Assembly (NCBI GenBank): GCA_038150465.1
Contig: JAYOTP010000004.1
Coordinates: forward strand, 43,769 to 107,768
Length of the DNA stretch: 64,000 bases
Reading direction: 5' to 3'
Source: RFXV01 sp038150465
GTDB lineage: Bacteria > Bacteroidota > Bacteroidia > Flavobacteriales > Schleiferiaceae
Below are positions 1-9,253 of this stretch, piece by piece. The notes below the pieces were generated by a model. The model was not told where the DNA came from, ran no database searches, and saw only the letters and a program-made list of their open reading frames with translations. The position numbers were made by a program, and so were the translations under genes. Positions within the stretch are counted from its first letter, which is position 1. Every line of letters begins with the position of its first letter.

Positions 1-1
1 C

Positions 2-91
2 AATCAGCGAAGGAGAGATATTCTGGAAAGACTGGAGAGAGATCTGCTGGAGGAAGCACTTGAAAAAAAAGACTGTGAGCTCTATGAATAG
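2..91 (+). CDS. C-terminal end of an upstream protein, possibly a prolyl isomerase (partial)
   Basis: An open frame enters from the left edge and ends at the TAG at 89-91. It encodes 29 residues of strongly charged helical sequence (key stretch ILERLERDLLEEAL) that finishes in ELYE. The stop overlaps the ATG at 84 of the next gene by eight bases, the coupling typical of an operon. In Bacteroidota the gene before surA is often another PpiC-type isomerase, and such a helical tail would fit, but nothing visible proves the family. The competing frame 3 is the upstream extension of surA itself. Confidence 0.45.
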   Translation, partial: NQRRRDILERLERDLLEEALEKKDCELYE

Positions 92-1442
92 CCGTTGGAC
101 GTTTTTAGGCTGTGTATTCAGCGCCCTTATGCTTCAGGCCCAGCCGGAACCTGTGGTCGTTGAGGGCATTGCGGCGGTCGTCGGCAAAAACATCATTTTG
201 GTCTCGGATTGGGATCAGCAGATCCAAAGCGTTGGTCAGCAAAGGCAATCGATGGGGGAGGATGCTCCTTCCGATTGTCAGGTCTTTGAGGATATGCTGT
301 TCGAAAAGCTGCTGATCCATCAGGCAGAGATCGATTCCATTGAGGTCGGTGAGGACGAAGTGGAATCCACCATCGATCGAAGAATTGCCATGCTCACCGA
401 ACAGATCGGTTCTCAGCGCAAAATGGAGGAGTACTACAACAAGAGCACCGTTGAGATCAAGGAAGAGATGCGCGAGTTGGTTCAGGACCAGCTTTTGGCG
501 CAGCGCATGCAGGCCACGATCACAGAAGGAGCTGAGGTCACCCCATCGCAGGTCAGGAAGTTCTATAAAGACATTCCAGAAGACAGCCTTCCGCTGATCA
601 ACACGGAGGTGGTCGTGCAGCAGATCGTGAGGTATCCGAAGGTCACCGCTGACGCCAAGCGATCGGCCATCGAAAAACTGAACGGATTTCGGGAGCGCGT
701 GGAAGGCGGAAGCAGTTTCAGCACCTTGGCCATCCTCTACAGCGAGGACCCGGGAAGTGCAAAGAACGGAGGAGAATACAAGGCCATCCAGCGAGGTCAG
801 TTCGTCAAGGAATTCGAGGCCATAGCCTTCAATCTTCAGGCAGGGGAAGTATCCGAACCTTTCGAAACGGAATACGGCTACCACATCATCCAACTGATCG
901 AGAAGCGAGGAGAGGAACTCGACCTCAGACACATCCTGGTCAAGCCGAAGATCTCCGATGCCGATCTCAATGCAGCTCGTAGCACACTGGACAGTCTGAA
1001 GGCTCAGATCATCAAGGGCAGCATCAGCTTTGACGATGCGGCTTTTCAATTCTCGGAAGACGAGGACACGCGTTTCAACAATGGGCTGCTGATCAATCCG
1101 CAGAGCGGAGATTCGAAATGGGACATCAGTCAGTTGGACCGGAGTTTGTTCTACGCCATTGAGGATATGGATCCGGGTGAGATCTCCAAGTCGAGTCTGA
1201 TGCGCAGCAGAGATGGAAAAGAGGCTTTCAGGCTCGTTCTGCTCGTCGACCGCACACAGCCGCATCGGGCCAATTTGAAAGAGGATTATTCCCGTCTGCA
1301 GATGATGGCCACCATGCAGCGCAAGCAAGAGGTTGTAGAGGAATGGGTGGCTGAGAAGATAAGAGAGACGGCCGTGAAGATCAGTGCAGACCTGGTGCCC
1401 TGCAGCTTTCATTACGACTGGGTCCGCAACGAACAAGATTGA
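84..1442 (+). CDS. surA: SurA-like periplasmic peptidylprolyl isomerase / outer-membrane protein chaperone
   Basis: A 452-residue exported protein with a signal peptide (about residues 1-20, ending LMLQAQ), a SurA N-terminal helical region, and a first parvulin (PpiC) domain around residues 175-275 with the usual core (YSEDPGSAKNGGEY, then F.AGEVSEPFETEYGYHIIQL). A second, weaker parvulin-like repeat follows from about residue 285 (DLRHILVKP). The family folds and escorts beta-barrel proteins across the periplasm. I chose the ATG at 84 over the TTG at 60 because it opens directly on the signal peptide and overlaps the previous stop. A moxR gene follows after four bases, so the two are probably cotranscribed. 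Confidence 0.85.
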   Translation: MNSRWTFLGCVFSALMLQAQPEPVVVEGIAAVVGKNIILVSDWDQQIQSVGQQRQSMGEDAPSDCQVFEDMLFEKLLIHQAEIDSIEVGEDEVESTIDRRIAMLTEQIGSQRKMEEYYNKSTVEIKEEMRELVQDQLLAQRMQATITEGAEVTPSQVRKFYKDIPEDSLPLINTEVVVQQIVRYPKVTADAKRSAIEKLNGFRERVEGGSSFSTLAILYSEDPGSAKNGGEYKAIQRGQFVKEFEAIAFNLQAGEVSEPFETEYGYHIIQLIEKRGEELDLRHILVKPKISDADLNAARSTLDSLKAQIIKGSISFDDAAFQFSEDEDTRFNNGLLINPQSGDSKWDISQLDRSLFYAIEDMDPGEISKSSLMRSRDGKEAFRLVLLVDRTQPHRANLKEDYSRLQMMATMQRKQEVVEEWVAEKIRETAVKISADLVPCSFHYDWVRNEQD

Positions 1443-1446
1443 TGGA

Positions 1447-2409
1447 ATGAACGAAGTCGAAGCCGTAAAGCAGTTACAAGAGAAGTATCAGGCACTCCGT
1501 AAGGAGATCGCCGAGGTCATTGTCGGTCAGGATGAAGTGGTGGAGCAATTGCTTCTGGCCATGCTGTGCAAGGGCCATGCACTCCTGGTCGGGGTCCCTG
1601 GTCTGGCAAAGACCCTGTTGGTGAACACGGTCTCCCGTTCGCTGGGCATGCAATTCCAGCGCATCCAGTTCACCCCCGACCTGATGCCCTCGGACATCGT
1701 TGGTTCGGAGATACTGGGAGAAGACCGAAAGTTCCGGTTTGTGCCCGGCCCCGTCTTCTGCAATATGCTTTTGGCCGATGAGATCAACAGAACACCGCCC
1801 AAGACCCAAAGTGCCCTTTTAGAGGCCATGCAGGAACGCTCGGTGACCGCTGCCGGAAAGACGCACGCCATGCCCGACCCTTTTTTCGTTTTGGCCACGC
1901 AGAATCCCATTGAGCAGGAGGGAACCTATCCGCTGCCTGAAGCGCAGCTCGATCGGTTCATGTTCCAGATCAACGTGGATTATCCCGCTTTTGAAGAAGA
2001 GGTGCAGATCGTAAAGGGGACCACGGATGATTCGGTCCGCGAGGTCAGTGAAGTACTCAATGGCCAGCAGATGCTGGATTTTCAGTCCCTCGTCCGCAAG
2101 ATCCCTGTTACGGACAGTGTATTTGAATATGCCGTTCGCGTCGTGTCTCGTTCACGGCCTGAAGATCCCAATGCCCCGGATTGGGTGAAGAAATACATCT
2201 CCTGGGGAGCAGGACCCCGTGCGGGCCAATTCCTCATCTTGGGTGCAAAGGCAGTGGCTGCCGTCAATGGAAAGTTCGCCCCGGACGAAGCCGAGGTGCG
2301 GAGGGTGGCGATCCCAATCCTCAGGCACCGCATCGTCCTGAACTATGAGGCGGAGGCAGCGGGTCTGAAGGTGGAGGATCTGATCGAGCGTCTGCTCAAG
2401 ATCGACTGA
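1447..2409 (+). CDS. MoxR-family AAA+ ATPase
   Basis: A 320-residue AAA_3 ATPase. Walker A is at residues 49-56 (GVPGLAKT), Walker B at about 107-113 (LLADEIN), followed by the MoxR signature RTPPKTQSALLEAMQE and a sensor region with QNPIEQEGTYPLPEAQLDRF. MoxR proteins are chaperone-like ATPases that usually work with VWA-domain proteins in metal insertion or envelope stress; no VWA partner is in view here. The ATG at 1447 is the in-frame start four bases after the surA stop. The 3' end overlaps the convergent glycosyltransferase gene by 14 bases. Confidence 0.92.
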   Translation: MNEVEAVKQLQEKYQALRKEIAEVIVGQDEVVEQLLLAMLCKGHALLVGVPGLAKTLLVNTVSRSLGMQFQRIQFTPDLMPSDIVGSEILGEDRKFRFVPGPVFCNMLLADEINRTPPKTQSALLEAMQERSVTAAGKTHAMPDPFFVLATQNPIEQEGTYPLPEAQLDRFMFQINVDYPAFEEEVQIVKGTTDDSVREVSEVLNGQQMLDFQSLVRKIPVTDSVFEYAVRVVSRSRPEDPNAPDWVKKYISWGAGPRAGQFLILGAKAVAAVNGKFAPDEAEVRRVAIPILRHRIVLNYEAEAAGLKVEDLIERLLKID

Positions 2410-3112
2410 ACAAGTTGTATTTGAGAATGCAATAGATGGCGCGGAAGCCGTCTTTCCATCCGATCTTCTTTCCTTCGTCAAAGGTTCTTCCGTAATAGGA
2501 GATCCCGACCTCGTAGATCCGCACATTCGGAATGCGGGAGATCTTTGCCGTGACTTCGGGCTCAAAGCCAAACCGATTTTCCTTCAGTTGGATGCGCTGG
2601 ATGAGTTCTCTTCGGAACATCTTGTAGCAGGTTTCCATGTCACTCAGGTTCAGGTTGGTGAGTGCATTGCTCAGGGTGGTCAGGAACTTGTTTCCGAACG
2701 AATGCCAAAAGAAGAGAATGCGATGCGCCTTGCCACCGGCATAACGCGATCCATAGACCACATCGGCATGACCGTCCAGCAGGGGCTGAAGAAGCAAATT
2801 GTATTCGTTCGGGTCGTATTCGAGATCGGCGTCCTGGATCACCACGAAATCGCCTGTAGCGTGTTCGATGCCCGTCCGTAGGGCTGCTCCTTTTCCTGAA
2901 TTCCGATCGTGTCTGAAAAAGCGAATGCCTCCATCCGGATGCTTCTCACTGTAAGCCTGTATGAAAGCCGCCGTACCATCACTGGAATGATCGTCCACGA
3001 TGATCAATTCCTTTTCCATACCACCGGTCAATTGAACTTCCCGAACGCGGTCGAGGATGGCCGCAATGGTCTTTTCTTCGTTGTAAGCCGGAATGATAAC
3101 TGAGAGTTTCAA
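2396..3112 (-). CDS. Family 2 glycosyltransferase (dolichyl-phosphate mannosyltransferase-like)
   Basis: About 238 residues with a GT-A fold: it opens KLSVIIPAYNEEKT, has the VDDHSSDGT nucleotide-sugar motif and the metal-binding stretch QDADLEYDP. It lacks the C-terminal membrane helices of full DPM-type enzymes and is probably a soluble or peripheral transferase that moves a sugar from NDP-sugar to a lipid phosphate. I chose the TTG at 3112, since homologues begin at KLSV; a longer start, also TTG, lies at 3145. It is head-to-head with a GT-C-like membrane protein, which would be a logical user of a polyprenyl-phosphate sugar. Confidence 0.85.
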   Translation of the reverse strand: MKLSVIIPAYNEEKTIAAILDRVREVQLTGGMEKELIIVDDHSSDGTAAFIQAYSEKHPDGGIRFFRHDRNSGKGAALRTGIEHATGDFVVIQDADLEYDPNEYNLLLQPLLDGHADVVYGSRYAGGKAHRILFFWHSFGNKFLTTLSNALTNLNLSDMETCYKMFRRELIQRIQLKENRFGFEPEVTAKISRIPNVRIYEVGISYYGRTFDEGKKIGWKDGFRAIYCILKYNLFSRS

Positions 3113-3205
3113 CAGCGCAATTTCAAGGAGGCGCAAGATAGGCAATGAGGCCCGTGTTGATGGGCGGCACTTTTTGGTTTTTCTTTGTCTTCAAAGGATA
3201 GGTCT

Positions 3206-5152
3206 ATGGATTCCGGAGTCCCACAAAACGGCGTGTTGAAAAGCCTGGAGCAAAGCTTTGCGAAAGGCCGATGGGACCTTTGGGTAGTGACGGGGATCGC
3301 AGCACTCATGGCCTTTCTGCTTTACGATTTCAAAGTGAGCGAAGGCGGCGATGATTCTGCCTATGTATCCCGGGCATTCGATCTTCTCAAGATCGGTCGG
3401 TTCCCCAGTTTTCAGGGCCCCATTTATCCGATCTTCCTTTCCGGTTTGATCGGAGTGTTCGGATTGAAACTGCAGCTGCTGAAGATCAGTTCTGCTGTAT
3501 TCATGGTCCTGTTCTTTCACTGGACCTATCGATTGCTCCGCACACGCATCCCAATCGTAGCACTTTTCCCCGCCTTTGCGCTGGCCGCCATGAGCCCTTT
3601 GCTGCTCTATTTTGCCTCACAGACCTATTCAGAGGCCTTTTTTCTCTTTCTGCTCGCAGGTTTTCTTTCCCTTTTTCTAAGCGCCTTTGTGGACGGCCAA
3701 GAAGCGCCTGACTGGAAGGCCCATCTGCTGGCTGCGCTTTGGATCTGGTTGCTTGGAAGTACCCGGACCGTGGGTTATGCCAGTTTGCCTGCAGTTCTTT
3801 TGTTCTTGGCCATGGACAGAAATTGGATCTCCATGGCGAAGATCTCCGCATCCTTTTCCGGTGTTTTTCTGGCCATGCAGGGATTGAAGACCGCTCTCTT
3901 TGGTGGTGATCTTCTTCAGTTCTCCAGTCAGGGAGGAACTCTTTTGCTGAAAGATCCCTATACACCGACGGATGGTAAGGAAGATGTCGCTGGTTTCATC
4001 GATCGATTCATGGGCAATGCCGATCTGTATCTGAGCAAACACTATATGAACTTCTTGGGGCTGAGAAAAGAGTCGGTCCTTCCCAACGGTATCCCTGAGC
4101 CGATGCAAGTGGAGCCTCTGTATACCTGGGTCATTTGTTTGCTGCTGGCCGTATCGATCTATTTCACCTGGAAGAACCGGACCCTTCGCTTTCTTTCGCT
4201 TTTGACCGTTGGATTCATCACGCTCACCTTTCTCGCGGTCCAGACCCGCTGGGACCAGGCCCGTCTGATCCTTCCATATCTGCCCTTTTGCACCCTGATC
4301 ATCTTTTCGGGTCTGATCTATTCCGCTTCCAGAATGAAGTCGGGTGGCACTTCACTCCAGTGGGCTTATGTGTTTGGTGTTTCACTGCTTGCCATTTCCC
4401 TGATGAACAAGAGCTCGGATCGCATCTCAGAAAGTCAGGCCGAATTCAAGGAAGCCATCTCCGGCAGGCCGCTCGCGGGTTATACACCAGACTGGCAGAA
4501 TTACATCCTCATGAGTCAGTACGCCACTCAGTTGGTACCAGAAAGCGAGGAGATCGCTTGCAGGAAGGCGGGCATCAGCTTCATTTACGGGGGAAGGAAA
4601 TTCGTAGGCATCACCAAGATCCCCTTTTTATCCAAAGAGAATGTGGCAGATCTTCCGCGCATAGTCATCCGCATGCAGCAGCTCGACCGATTCACTGATC
4701 TTACAGGGCTTGGTCGTGACCGCATTGAACTCATGGCATTTGGTGAGCCAGTGAAAAACAGCAAACTGAAGCCGGATCAATTCTATTTCACCTTTGCACT
4801 ATCGGATGCAGAGGCATCGAAGATCTTTGCAGCCATGGATTCGGTCGGGATGAAGCACTGGAAAGGATTGGAGCCTTTGGTGTCGCAGTTTGCCAAAACT
4901 TATCTGGTCGATCCAGACCAGCTTCTGCGCACACTCAAGGACAAAAATGTACACTACGTTGTGATGGGAAGTTTGAGAAGAAACCCGAATCAGCGATCGG
5001 AATTCATCATCAACACCATTCAAAGGTATCTGAGCTACATACAGACCAAATACCCCAATGCGCTCCAGCAGATCCACCGGATCGGAGACCAAAGCTTGGA
5101 GCCGGCCAGCCTGATCAAGATCGACTACGCTCAGGCAGGATGGATAGAATAG
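3206..5152 (+). CDS. Polytopic membrane glycosyltransferase-like protein (GT39/GT-C type)
   Basis: A 648-residue protein with a cytoplasmic N-terminus, about ten hydrophobic helices over residues 30-400 and a roughly 240-residue soluble C-terminal domain. The first external loop carries an acidic pair (EGGDDSAYV), the position of the catalytic Asp in GT39 and other GT-C enzymes that use polyprenyl-phosphate sugars. The ATG at 3206 is preceded by an AAAGGA-type ribosome site. The next gene starts 12 bases before its stop. Function is inferred from fold and neighbours; the acceptor is unknown. Confidence 0.65.
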   Translation: MDSGVPQNGVLKSLEQSFAKGRWDLWVVTGIAALMAFLLYDFKVSEGGDDSAYVSRAFDLLKIGRFPSFQGPIYPIFLSGLIGVFGLKLQLLKISSAVFMVLFFHWTYRLLRTRIPIVALFPAFALAAMSPLLLYFASQTYSEAFFLFLLAGFLSLFLSAFVDGQEAPDWKAHLLAALWIWLLGSTRTVGYASLPAVLLFLAMDRNWISMAKISASFSGVFLAMQGLKTALFGGDLLQFSSQGGTLLLKDPYTPTDGKEDVAGFIDRFMGNADLYLSKHYMNFLGLRKESVLPNGIPEPMQVEPLYTWVICLLLAVSIYFTWKNRTLRFLSLLTVGFITLTFLAVQTRWDQARLILPYLPFCTLIIFSGLIYSASRMKSGGTSLQWAYVFGVSLLAISLMNKSSDRISESQAEFKEAISGRPLAGYTPDWQNYILMSQYATQLVPESEEIACRKAGISFIYGGRKFVGITKIPFLSKENVADLPRIVIRMQQLDRFTDLTGLGRDRIELMAFGEPVKNSKLKPDQFYFTFALSDAEASKIFAAMDSVGMKHWKGLEPLVSQFAKTYLVDPDQLLRTLKDKNVHYVVMGSLRRNPNQRSEFIINTIQRYLSYIQTKYPNALQQIHRIGDQSLEPASLIKIDYAQAGWIE

Positions 5153-6606
5153 AAGCAGGAAAGCAGAGCATGGAGTACTACGAGGAGAAAAAGAAGCTGT
5201 ACCGGGACCACTTCGGTGCAACGGCCACCGACCGGATTCGCTACCGAAAGAGGCATCGTTATTATTGGGATTCCATTACCCAGTATATCAATTATTACCT
5301 GCGGGAAGACGACCGCGTATTGGAGATCGGTTGCGGAACAGGCGAATTGCTGGCCCAGGTGAGAGGAGGGGAGAAGAAGGGGGTCGATTTCAGCGCCGAA
5401 ATGATCGAAAAGGGCAGGGAGCAATTCCCGGACCTGGACCTCGAGTGCATGGATGCAGATGACCTGAACTGCAAGGGCACCTACGATGTGGTGATCCTGT
5501 CCAATCTACTGGGTGTTCTTCCAGATATTGAAAAGGCCCTGAGGCAGATCCATCGGGTCACCCATCCGGAGAGCCGGATCATCCTTTCCTACTACAACTT
5601 TGCCTGGCAGCCCTGGCTGCGCATTGCAGAAAAACTGGGGCTGAAAAGAAAAGCGCCCCAGCAGAGTTGGTTGTCTCGGCACGATATCACCAATCTGCTC
5701 TATTTGGCGGGTTTTGAAGTATACCGCGAGAATACGGACATGCTTCTGCCATACCGCTGGCCGCTGCTTTCTGGTTTATTCAATACCTATCTGGACAAGC
5801 TGCCTGTATTGAATCAATTGGGCATGAATCAATTCTTCTTTGCCCGCCCCATTCCAGAAAGGCCGAAAGAGGACTGGGAAAAGGCCTATTCAACGACGGT
5901 GCTGGTTCCCGCCCGGAATGAAAGCGGCAACATTGAGAATGCCATTCGGCGTCTGCCTGATTTCGGCAAACACATCGAATTGATCTTCGTCGAAGGCAAT
6001 TCAACAGACGACACCTGGGAGACCATTCAGAAGATGCAGGCCAAGTACAAGGACAGCCACGACATCAAGATCCTTCAGCAGCCGGGGAAGGGAAAGGGCG
6101 ATGCGGTTCGTGCAGGTTACGACATTGCCACAGGAGACATACTGATGATCCTCGATGCCGATCTGACCGTTCCACCGGAGGAGTTGCCCAAATTCTACCG
6201 GGCCATTGCCTCCGGGAAAGGAGAATTCATCAACGGATGCCGGCTGGTCTATCCACTGGAAAAGAACAGCATGCGTCCTTTCAATATTTTGGGCAATAAG
6301 TTCTTCAGTTTGCTTTTCAGCTGGCTGATGGAGCAACCGGTCAAGGACACCCTCTGCGGCACCAAGGTGATGTTCCGAAAAGACTACCTGAAGCTGCAGG
6401 CCAACAGGAAGTACTTTGGGAATTTCGATCCCTTCGGGGATTTCGATCTGTTGTTCGGTGCCTATAAGTTGAACCTCAAGATCATCGACTTGCCCATACG
6501 CTATCAGGAAAGAGTGTATGGCGATACGAACATCTCAAGATGGAAACACGGATTGCTCCTTCTTCGCATGAGTGCGTTTGCGATGAACAAGATCAAATTC
6601 AAGTAG
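5140..6606 (+). CDS. Fusion: SAM-dependent methyltransferase + family 2 glycosyltransferase
   Basis: A 488-residue two-domain protein. Residues about 40-180 form a class I methyltransferase with SAM motif LEIGCGTGELL and acidic motif MDADD. From about residue 245 a GT2 domain begins (TTVLVPARNESGN), with EGNSTDDTW, DADLTVPPEE and the DPM-like tail motif LCGTKVMFRKDY. It may attach and modify a sugar on the same lipid-linked substrate as the membrane protein upstream, whose stop it overlaps. The ATG at 5170, preceded by AGGAAAG, is an equally credible start; the 5140 start gives the overlap. It shares the DPM-like GT2 type with the gene at 2396-3112. Confidence 0.85.
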   Translation: MDRIEAGKQSMEYYEEKKKLYRDHFGATATDRIRYRKRHRYYWDSITQYINYYLREDDRVLEIGCGTGELLAQVRGGEKKGVDFSAEMIEKGREQFPDLDLECMDADDLNCKGTYDVVILSNLLGVLPDIEKALRQIHRVTHPESRIILSYYNFAWQPWLRIAEKLGLKRKAPQQSWLSRHDITNLLYLAGFEVYRENTDMLLPYRWPLLSGLFNTYLDKLPVLNQLGMNQFFFARPIPERPKEDWEKAYSTTVLVPARNESGNIENAIRRLPDFGKHIELIFVEGNSTDDTWETIQKMQAKYKDSHDIKILQQPGKGKGDAVRAGYDIATGDILMILDADLTVPPEELPKFYRAIASGKGEFINGCRLVYPLEKNSMRPFNILGNKFFSLLFSWLMEQPVKDTLCGTKVMFRKDYLKLQANRKYFGNFDPFGDFDLLFGAYKLNLKIIDLPIRYQERVYGDTNISRWKHGLLLLRMSAFAMNKIKFK

Positions 6607-6651
6607 AAGGGAAAGCAGCTGGATCGGGCGGATAATCTGCGCCCTGCTGAC

Positions 6652-6659
6652 TACCTTCG
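6652..6659 (+). promoter_or_regulatory. Candidate -7 element for mdh
   Basis: TACCTTCG fits the Bacteroidota TAnnTTTG -7 consensus with one mismatch and lies 17 bases before the mdh ATG. No clear -33 TTG is present at the right spacing. Confidence 0.3.
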
Positions 6660-6676
6660 CAGCAAAATCAGCCCCT

Positions 6677-7612
6677 ATGAAGATCAGTGTGATCGGTGCC
6701 GGAAATGTAGGCGCCACTTGTGCCGACGTATGTGCACAGAAAGAATTGGCCAATGAGGTGGTCCTCTTGGACATCAAAGAGAATTTTGCGGAAGGCAAGG
6801 CGCTCGACATGTGGCAGACCGCGCCCATCAATCTGTTCGACAGCCGGACCATTGGCGTGACCAACGATTATGCCCGCACAGCGGATTCTGAAGTTGTGGT
6901 CATTACCTCCGGGCTTCCGAGAAAACCGGGAATGAGCCGCGATGATCTGATCCAGACCAACGCCAAGATCGTCAAGTCGGTCACCGAGCAGGTGATCAAA
7001 TACTCACCGAATGCCATCATTGTTGTCGTGGCGAATCCATTGGATGTCATGACCTATACGGCATTCCTGACGGCCAAGATCGATCCGAACCGCGTTTTTG
7101 GCATGGCGGGTATTTTGGATACAGCGCGTTATCGTGCATTTCTCGCTACAGAACTGAATGTGTCCCCAAAGGACATTCAGGCCGTTCTCATGGGCGGACA
7201 CGGAGACACCATGGTGCCATTGCCACGCTACACCACCGTTGGCGGTATCCCCGTGACAGAGATGATCGATGAAGAAAAACTCGAGGCCATCATCCAGCGC
7301 ACCAAGGTGGGTGGCGGAGAGATCGTCAAATTGCTCGGCACCTCTGCCTGGTATGCGCCAGGAGCTGCAGCTGCGCAAATGGTCGAGGCCATCGTTCGCG
7401 ATCAAAAACGCATCTTCCCGGTCTGCGCATGGCTGCAGGGTGAATACGGAATGAAGGACATTTATCTGGGTGTGCCTGTCAAACTTGGCAAAGCGGGCAT
7501 TGAGGAGATCATTGAGCTTCAACTCAACGAAAAAGAACGTGCCGAGCTGGAGGGATCAGCGACAGCTGTGCGTGAGGTGATGGGCGTTCTCGACCAGATG
7601 GACCTCTTTTGA
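6677..7612 (+). CDS. mdh: Malate dehydrogenase (LDH-like type)
   Basis: A 311-residue NAD-dependent dehydrogenase that interconverts malate and oxaloacetate in the TCA cycle. The Rossmann motif GAGNVG is at residues 7-12, and the acid after beta-2 (LLDIKE, Asp32) predicts NAD over NADP. Substrate-binding and catalytic residues are visible: SGLPRKPGMSR (Arg82, Arg88), Asn120, the LDTARYR block with Asp148 and Arg151, and the catalytic His175 in GGHGDT. Length and order match the LDH-like malate dehydrogenases. It appears monocistronic: 70 bases separate it from the glycosyltransferase upstream, and a hairpin terminator follows. Confidence 0.95.
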   Translation: MKISVIGAGNVGATCADVCAQKELANEVVLLDIKENFAEGKALDMWQTAPINLFDSRTIGVTNDYARTADSEVVVITSGLPRKPGMSRDDLIQTNAKIVKSVTEQVIKYSPNAIIVVVANPLDVMTYTAFLTAKIDPNRVFGMAGILDTARYRAFLATELNVSPKDIQAVLMGGHGDTMVPLPRYTTVGGIPVTEMIDEEKLEAIIQRTKVGGGEIVKLLGTSAWYAPGAAAAQMVEAIVRDQKRIFPVCAWLQGEYGMKDIYLGVPVKLGKAGIEEIIELQLNEKERAELEGSATAVREVMGVLDQMDLF

Positions 7613-7633
7613 AATAAGCATCGATCCTTGTAC

Positions 7634-7661
7634 AAAGCCCATCCATCGGATGGGCTTTTTT
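7634..7661 (+). terminator. Rho-independent terminator after mdh
   Basis: An 11-bp stem (AAAGCCCATCC / GGATGGGCTTT) around a 3-base loop, followed by a T run to 7661. The run touches the stop codon (7661-7663) of the convergent PspC gene, for which the T tract on the other strand is weak. Confidence 0.85.
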
Positions 7662-9253
7662 CATATGCGGGTTCTGTGAGCGTCTTCCGAGCTCTGCTCT
7701 GTACAATCCAGACATTGCAGTCCCTCTTCTGTCATCCTCCACGTATTTTGAAGCAGGTCGTCTTCTGTCTCTACAAGGGACAAGGGCGTTTCGAATTCGT
7801 TGCCAAAACGGATGCTGTATCCTACAGGCAAATAGATCGTGGCTTTGACCCCCTGAAACCGAAAGAGGCGGTCTTTGTGCAGTGCGTAATAAAGTGGTAA
7901 TTCCAAAAGGCTGTCGGTCTCATACACTGCGTATTCCGCTTCCAGGGCATTGAGTTGTGCATTTCTTTCAGACCGGCCTTTCGATCGCTTTTCAATTTGG
8001 ACGAACGGAGCATCGGAGCGCGTTGAAGCGACATCGAACACCACGCGACGGATGTAATGTGATTCCGCACCAATGATCCAACCGTCGATCTCTTCTCCAT
8101 TGACGGTCATATCCATTTCCACAGGCTTCCCCTCAGGGTCCCGGGCAGCGATCACTTCGATATGCTGCTTGTGGTCGTATTCGAGCATGACCACCTCTTC
8201 CGTAGAACCATTCACGCGAAACTCCTGTGCAGCGGAAACAAGTGAAATAACGAAGAGCAGCAGTCCAAGAAGGGACAGGCCAAGGGTAAGCCGTCCGAAC
8301 AGCGGATTTATGCGCGGCAGTTTGAACAGGCGACGGATGAGTACGGCTGTGCCAAAGAGCAGTGGGAACAGGCAGCAGAGCAGTAAGCCAGAAATGGCTG
8401 GATAGTAGATCCAAGGACTGTCGAAAAGGTTCTGAAGAAGATCGACTGCACGGAATGAAGTGCCATTCAGTTCGAAGGATCCGGCCATCCCGATCCCGAT
8501 CAACAGCCAAAGAAGGAATCCGCCCAATATGATAAGGGCCACACTGAGAATGCGGAGAATGGCCTTGGCGATCAGTTGCAGGATGTTGCCGATGAAGTCG
8601 GCTATTGTGCGCGCCATTTTTCCCGCATTATCGAAAAACCCTCTTTTGCGCAGCCGCTCGGTCTGGTCGTCTATGATCTGTCCGGCTTTCTTCAGTTCAT
8701 CTGAGACGGATCTTTCGATGTTCGACAGATTGACTGCCTCACCGCGCATCTGAAGGCGTTGTGCAGTGGTTTTGGCCCGAGGGATCACAAGCATGAGGAT
8801 CAGGTATGCAATGACACCTGAACCGGTCCATAAAAGGATGAGAAATACGGCGCGAAAGAGGATGGGGTCAAGTCCGAAGTATGCGCCAAGACCACCGGCG
8901 ACACCACCGATGATGCGGTTGTCGGGATCTCTGAAGATCCGTTTCTTCGGTCGGATCGTTTCCCCTTCTTGTTCATCTGATGTGTCGGACCCGATACGGT
9001 ATTCCTCTGGGCTGCCCATGATCTTGATCACGGCCGTCACGTCGTCAATAGAAATGACTTGACGGCCATTGGTCAGTTTCTCTTCAAAGAGTTCGGCCAT
9101 GCGGGCCTCCACGTCCTGAAAGATCTCCTCGCTTCCTTCCTGATCCTTGAGTGAAGACTGAACCCGCTCCAGGTAGTCTTGCAGCGTGGAAAAGGCATTC
9201 TCGTCGATCTGCAGTGATCTTCCGGCTAAATTGATCTGTATCGTTTTATTCAT
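7661..9253 (-). CDS. PspC-domain membrane protein, PadR partner
   Basis: A 530-residue protein. Residues 1-90 are a cytoplasmic region usual in Bacteroidota PspC proteins (ends in a helical segment, SPEEYRIGSD). The PspC domain lies at about 105-170 (NRIIGGVAGGLGAYFGLDP then two hydrophobic helices). Three or more further membrane helices lie between 230 and 370, then a C-terminal domain outside the membrane. PspC-type proteins sense or answer envelope stress, but the role of this long form is not established. The ATG at 9253 overlaps the PadR stop by eight bases (ATGAATAA), so translation is coupled and control is through the PadR promoter. Confidence 0.85.
   Translation of the reverse strand: MNKTIQINLAGRSLQIDENAFSTLQDYLERVQSSLKDQEGSEEIFQDVEARMAELFEEKLTNGRQVISIDDVTAVIKIMGSPEEYRIGSDTSDEQEGETIRPKKRIFRDPDNRIIGGVAGGLGAYFGLDPILFRAVFLILLWTGSGVIAYLILMLVIPRAKTTAQRLQMRGEAVNLSNIERSVSDELKKAGQIIDDQTERLRKRGFFDNAGKMARTIADFIGNILQLIAKAILRILSVALIILGGFLLWLLIGIGMAGSFELNGTSFRAVDLLQNLFDSPWIYYPAISGLLLCCLFPLLFGTAVLIRRLFKLPRINPLFGRLTLGLSLLGLLLFVISLVSAAQEFRVNGSTEEVVMLEYDHKQHIEVIAARDPEGKPVEMDMTVNGEEIDGWIIGAESHYIRRVVFDVASTRSDAPFVQIEKRSKGRSERNAQLNALEAEYAVYETDSLLELPLYYALHKDRLFRFQGVKATIYLPVGYSIRFGNEFETPLSLVETEDDLLQNTWRMTEEGLQCLDCTEQSSEDAHRTRI

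Noticed and set aside
105..1436. Long minus-strand open frame of 443 residues opposite surA
   Set aside because: It is the exact shadow of surA on the other strand, with poor hydrophobic pattern and no motif.
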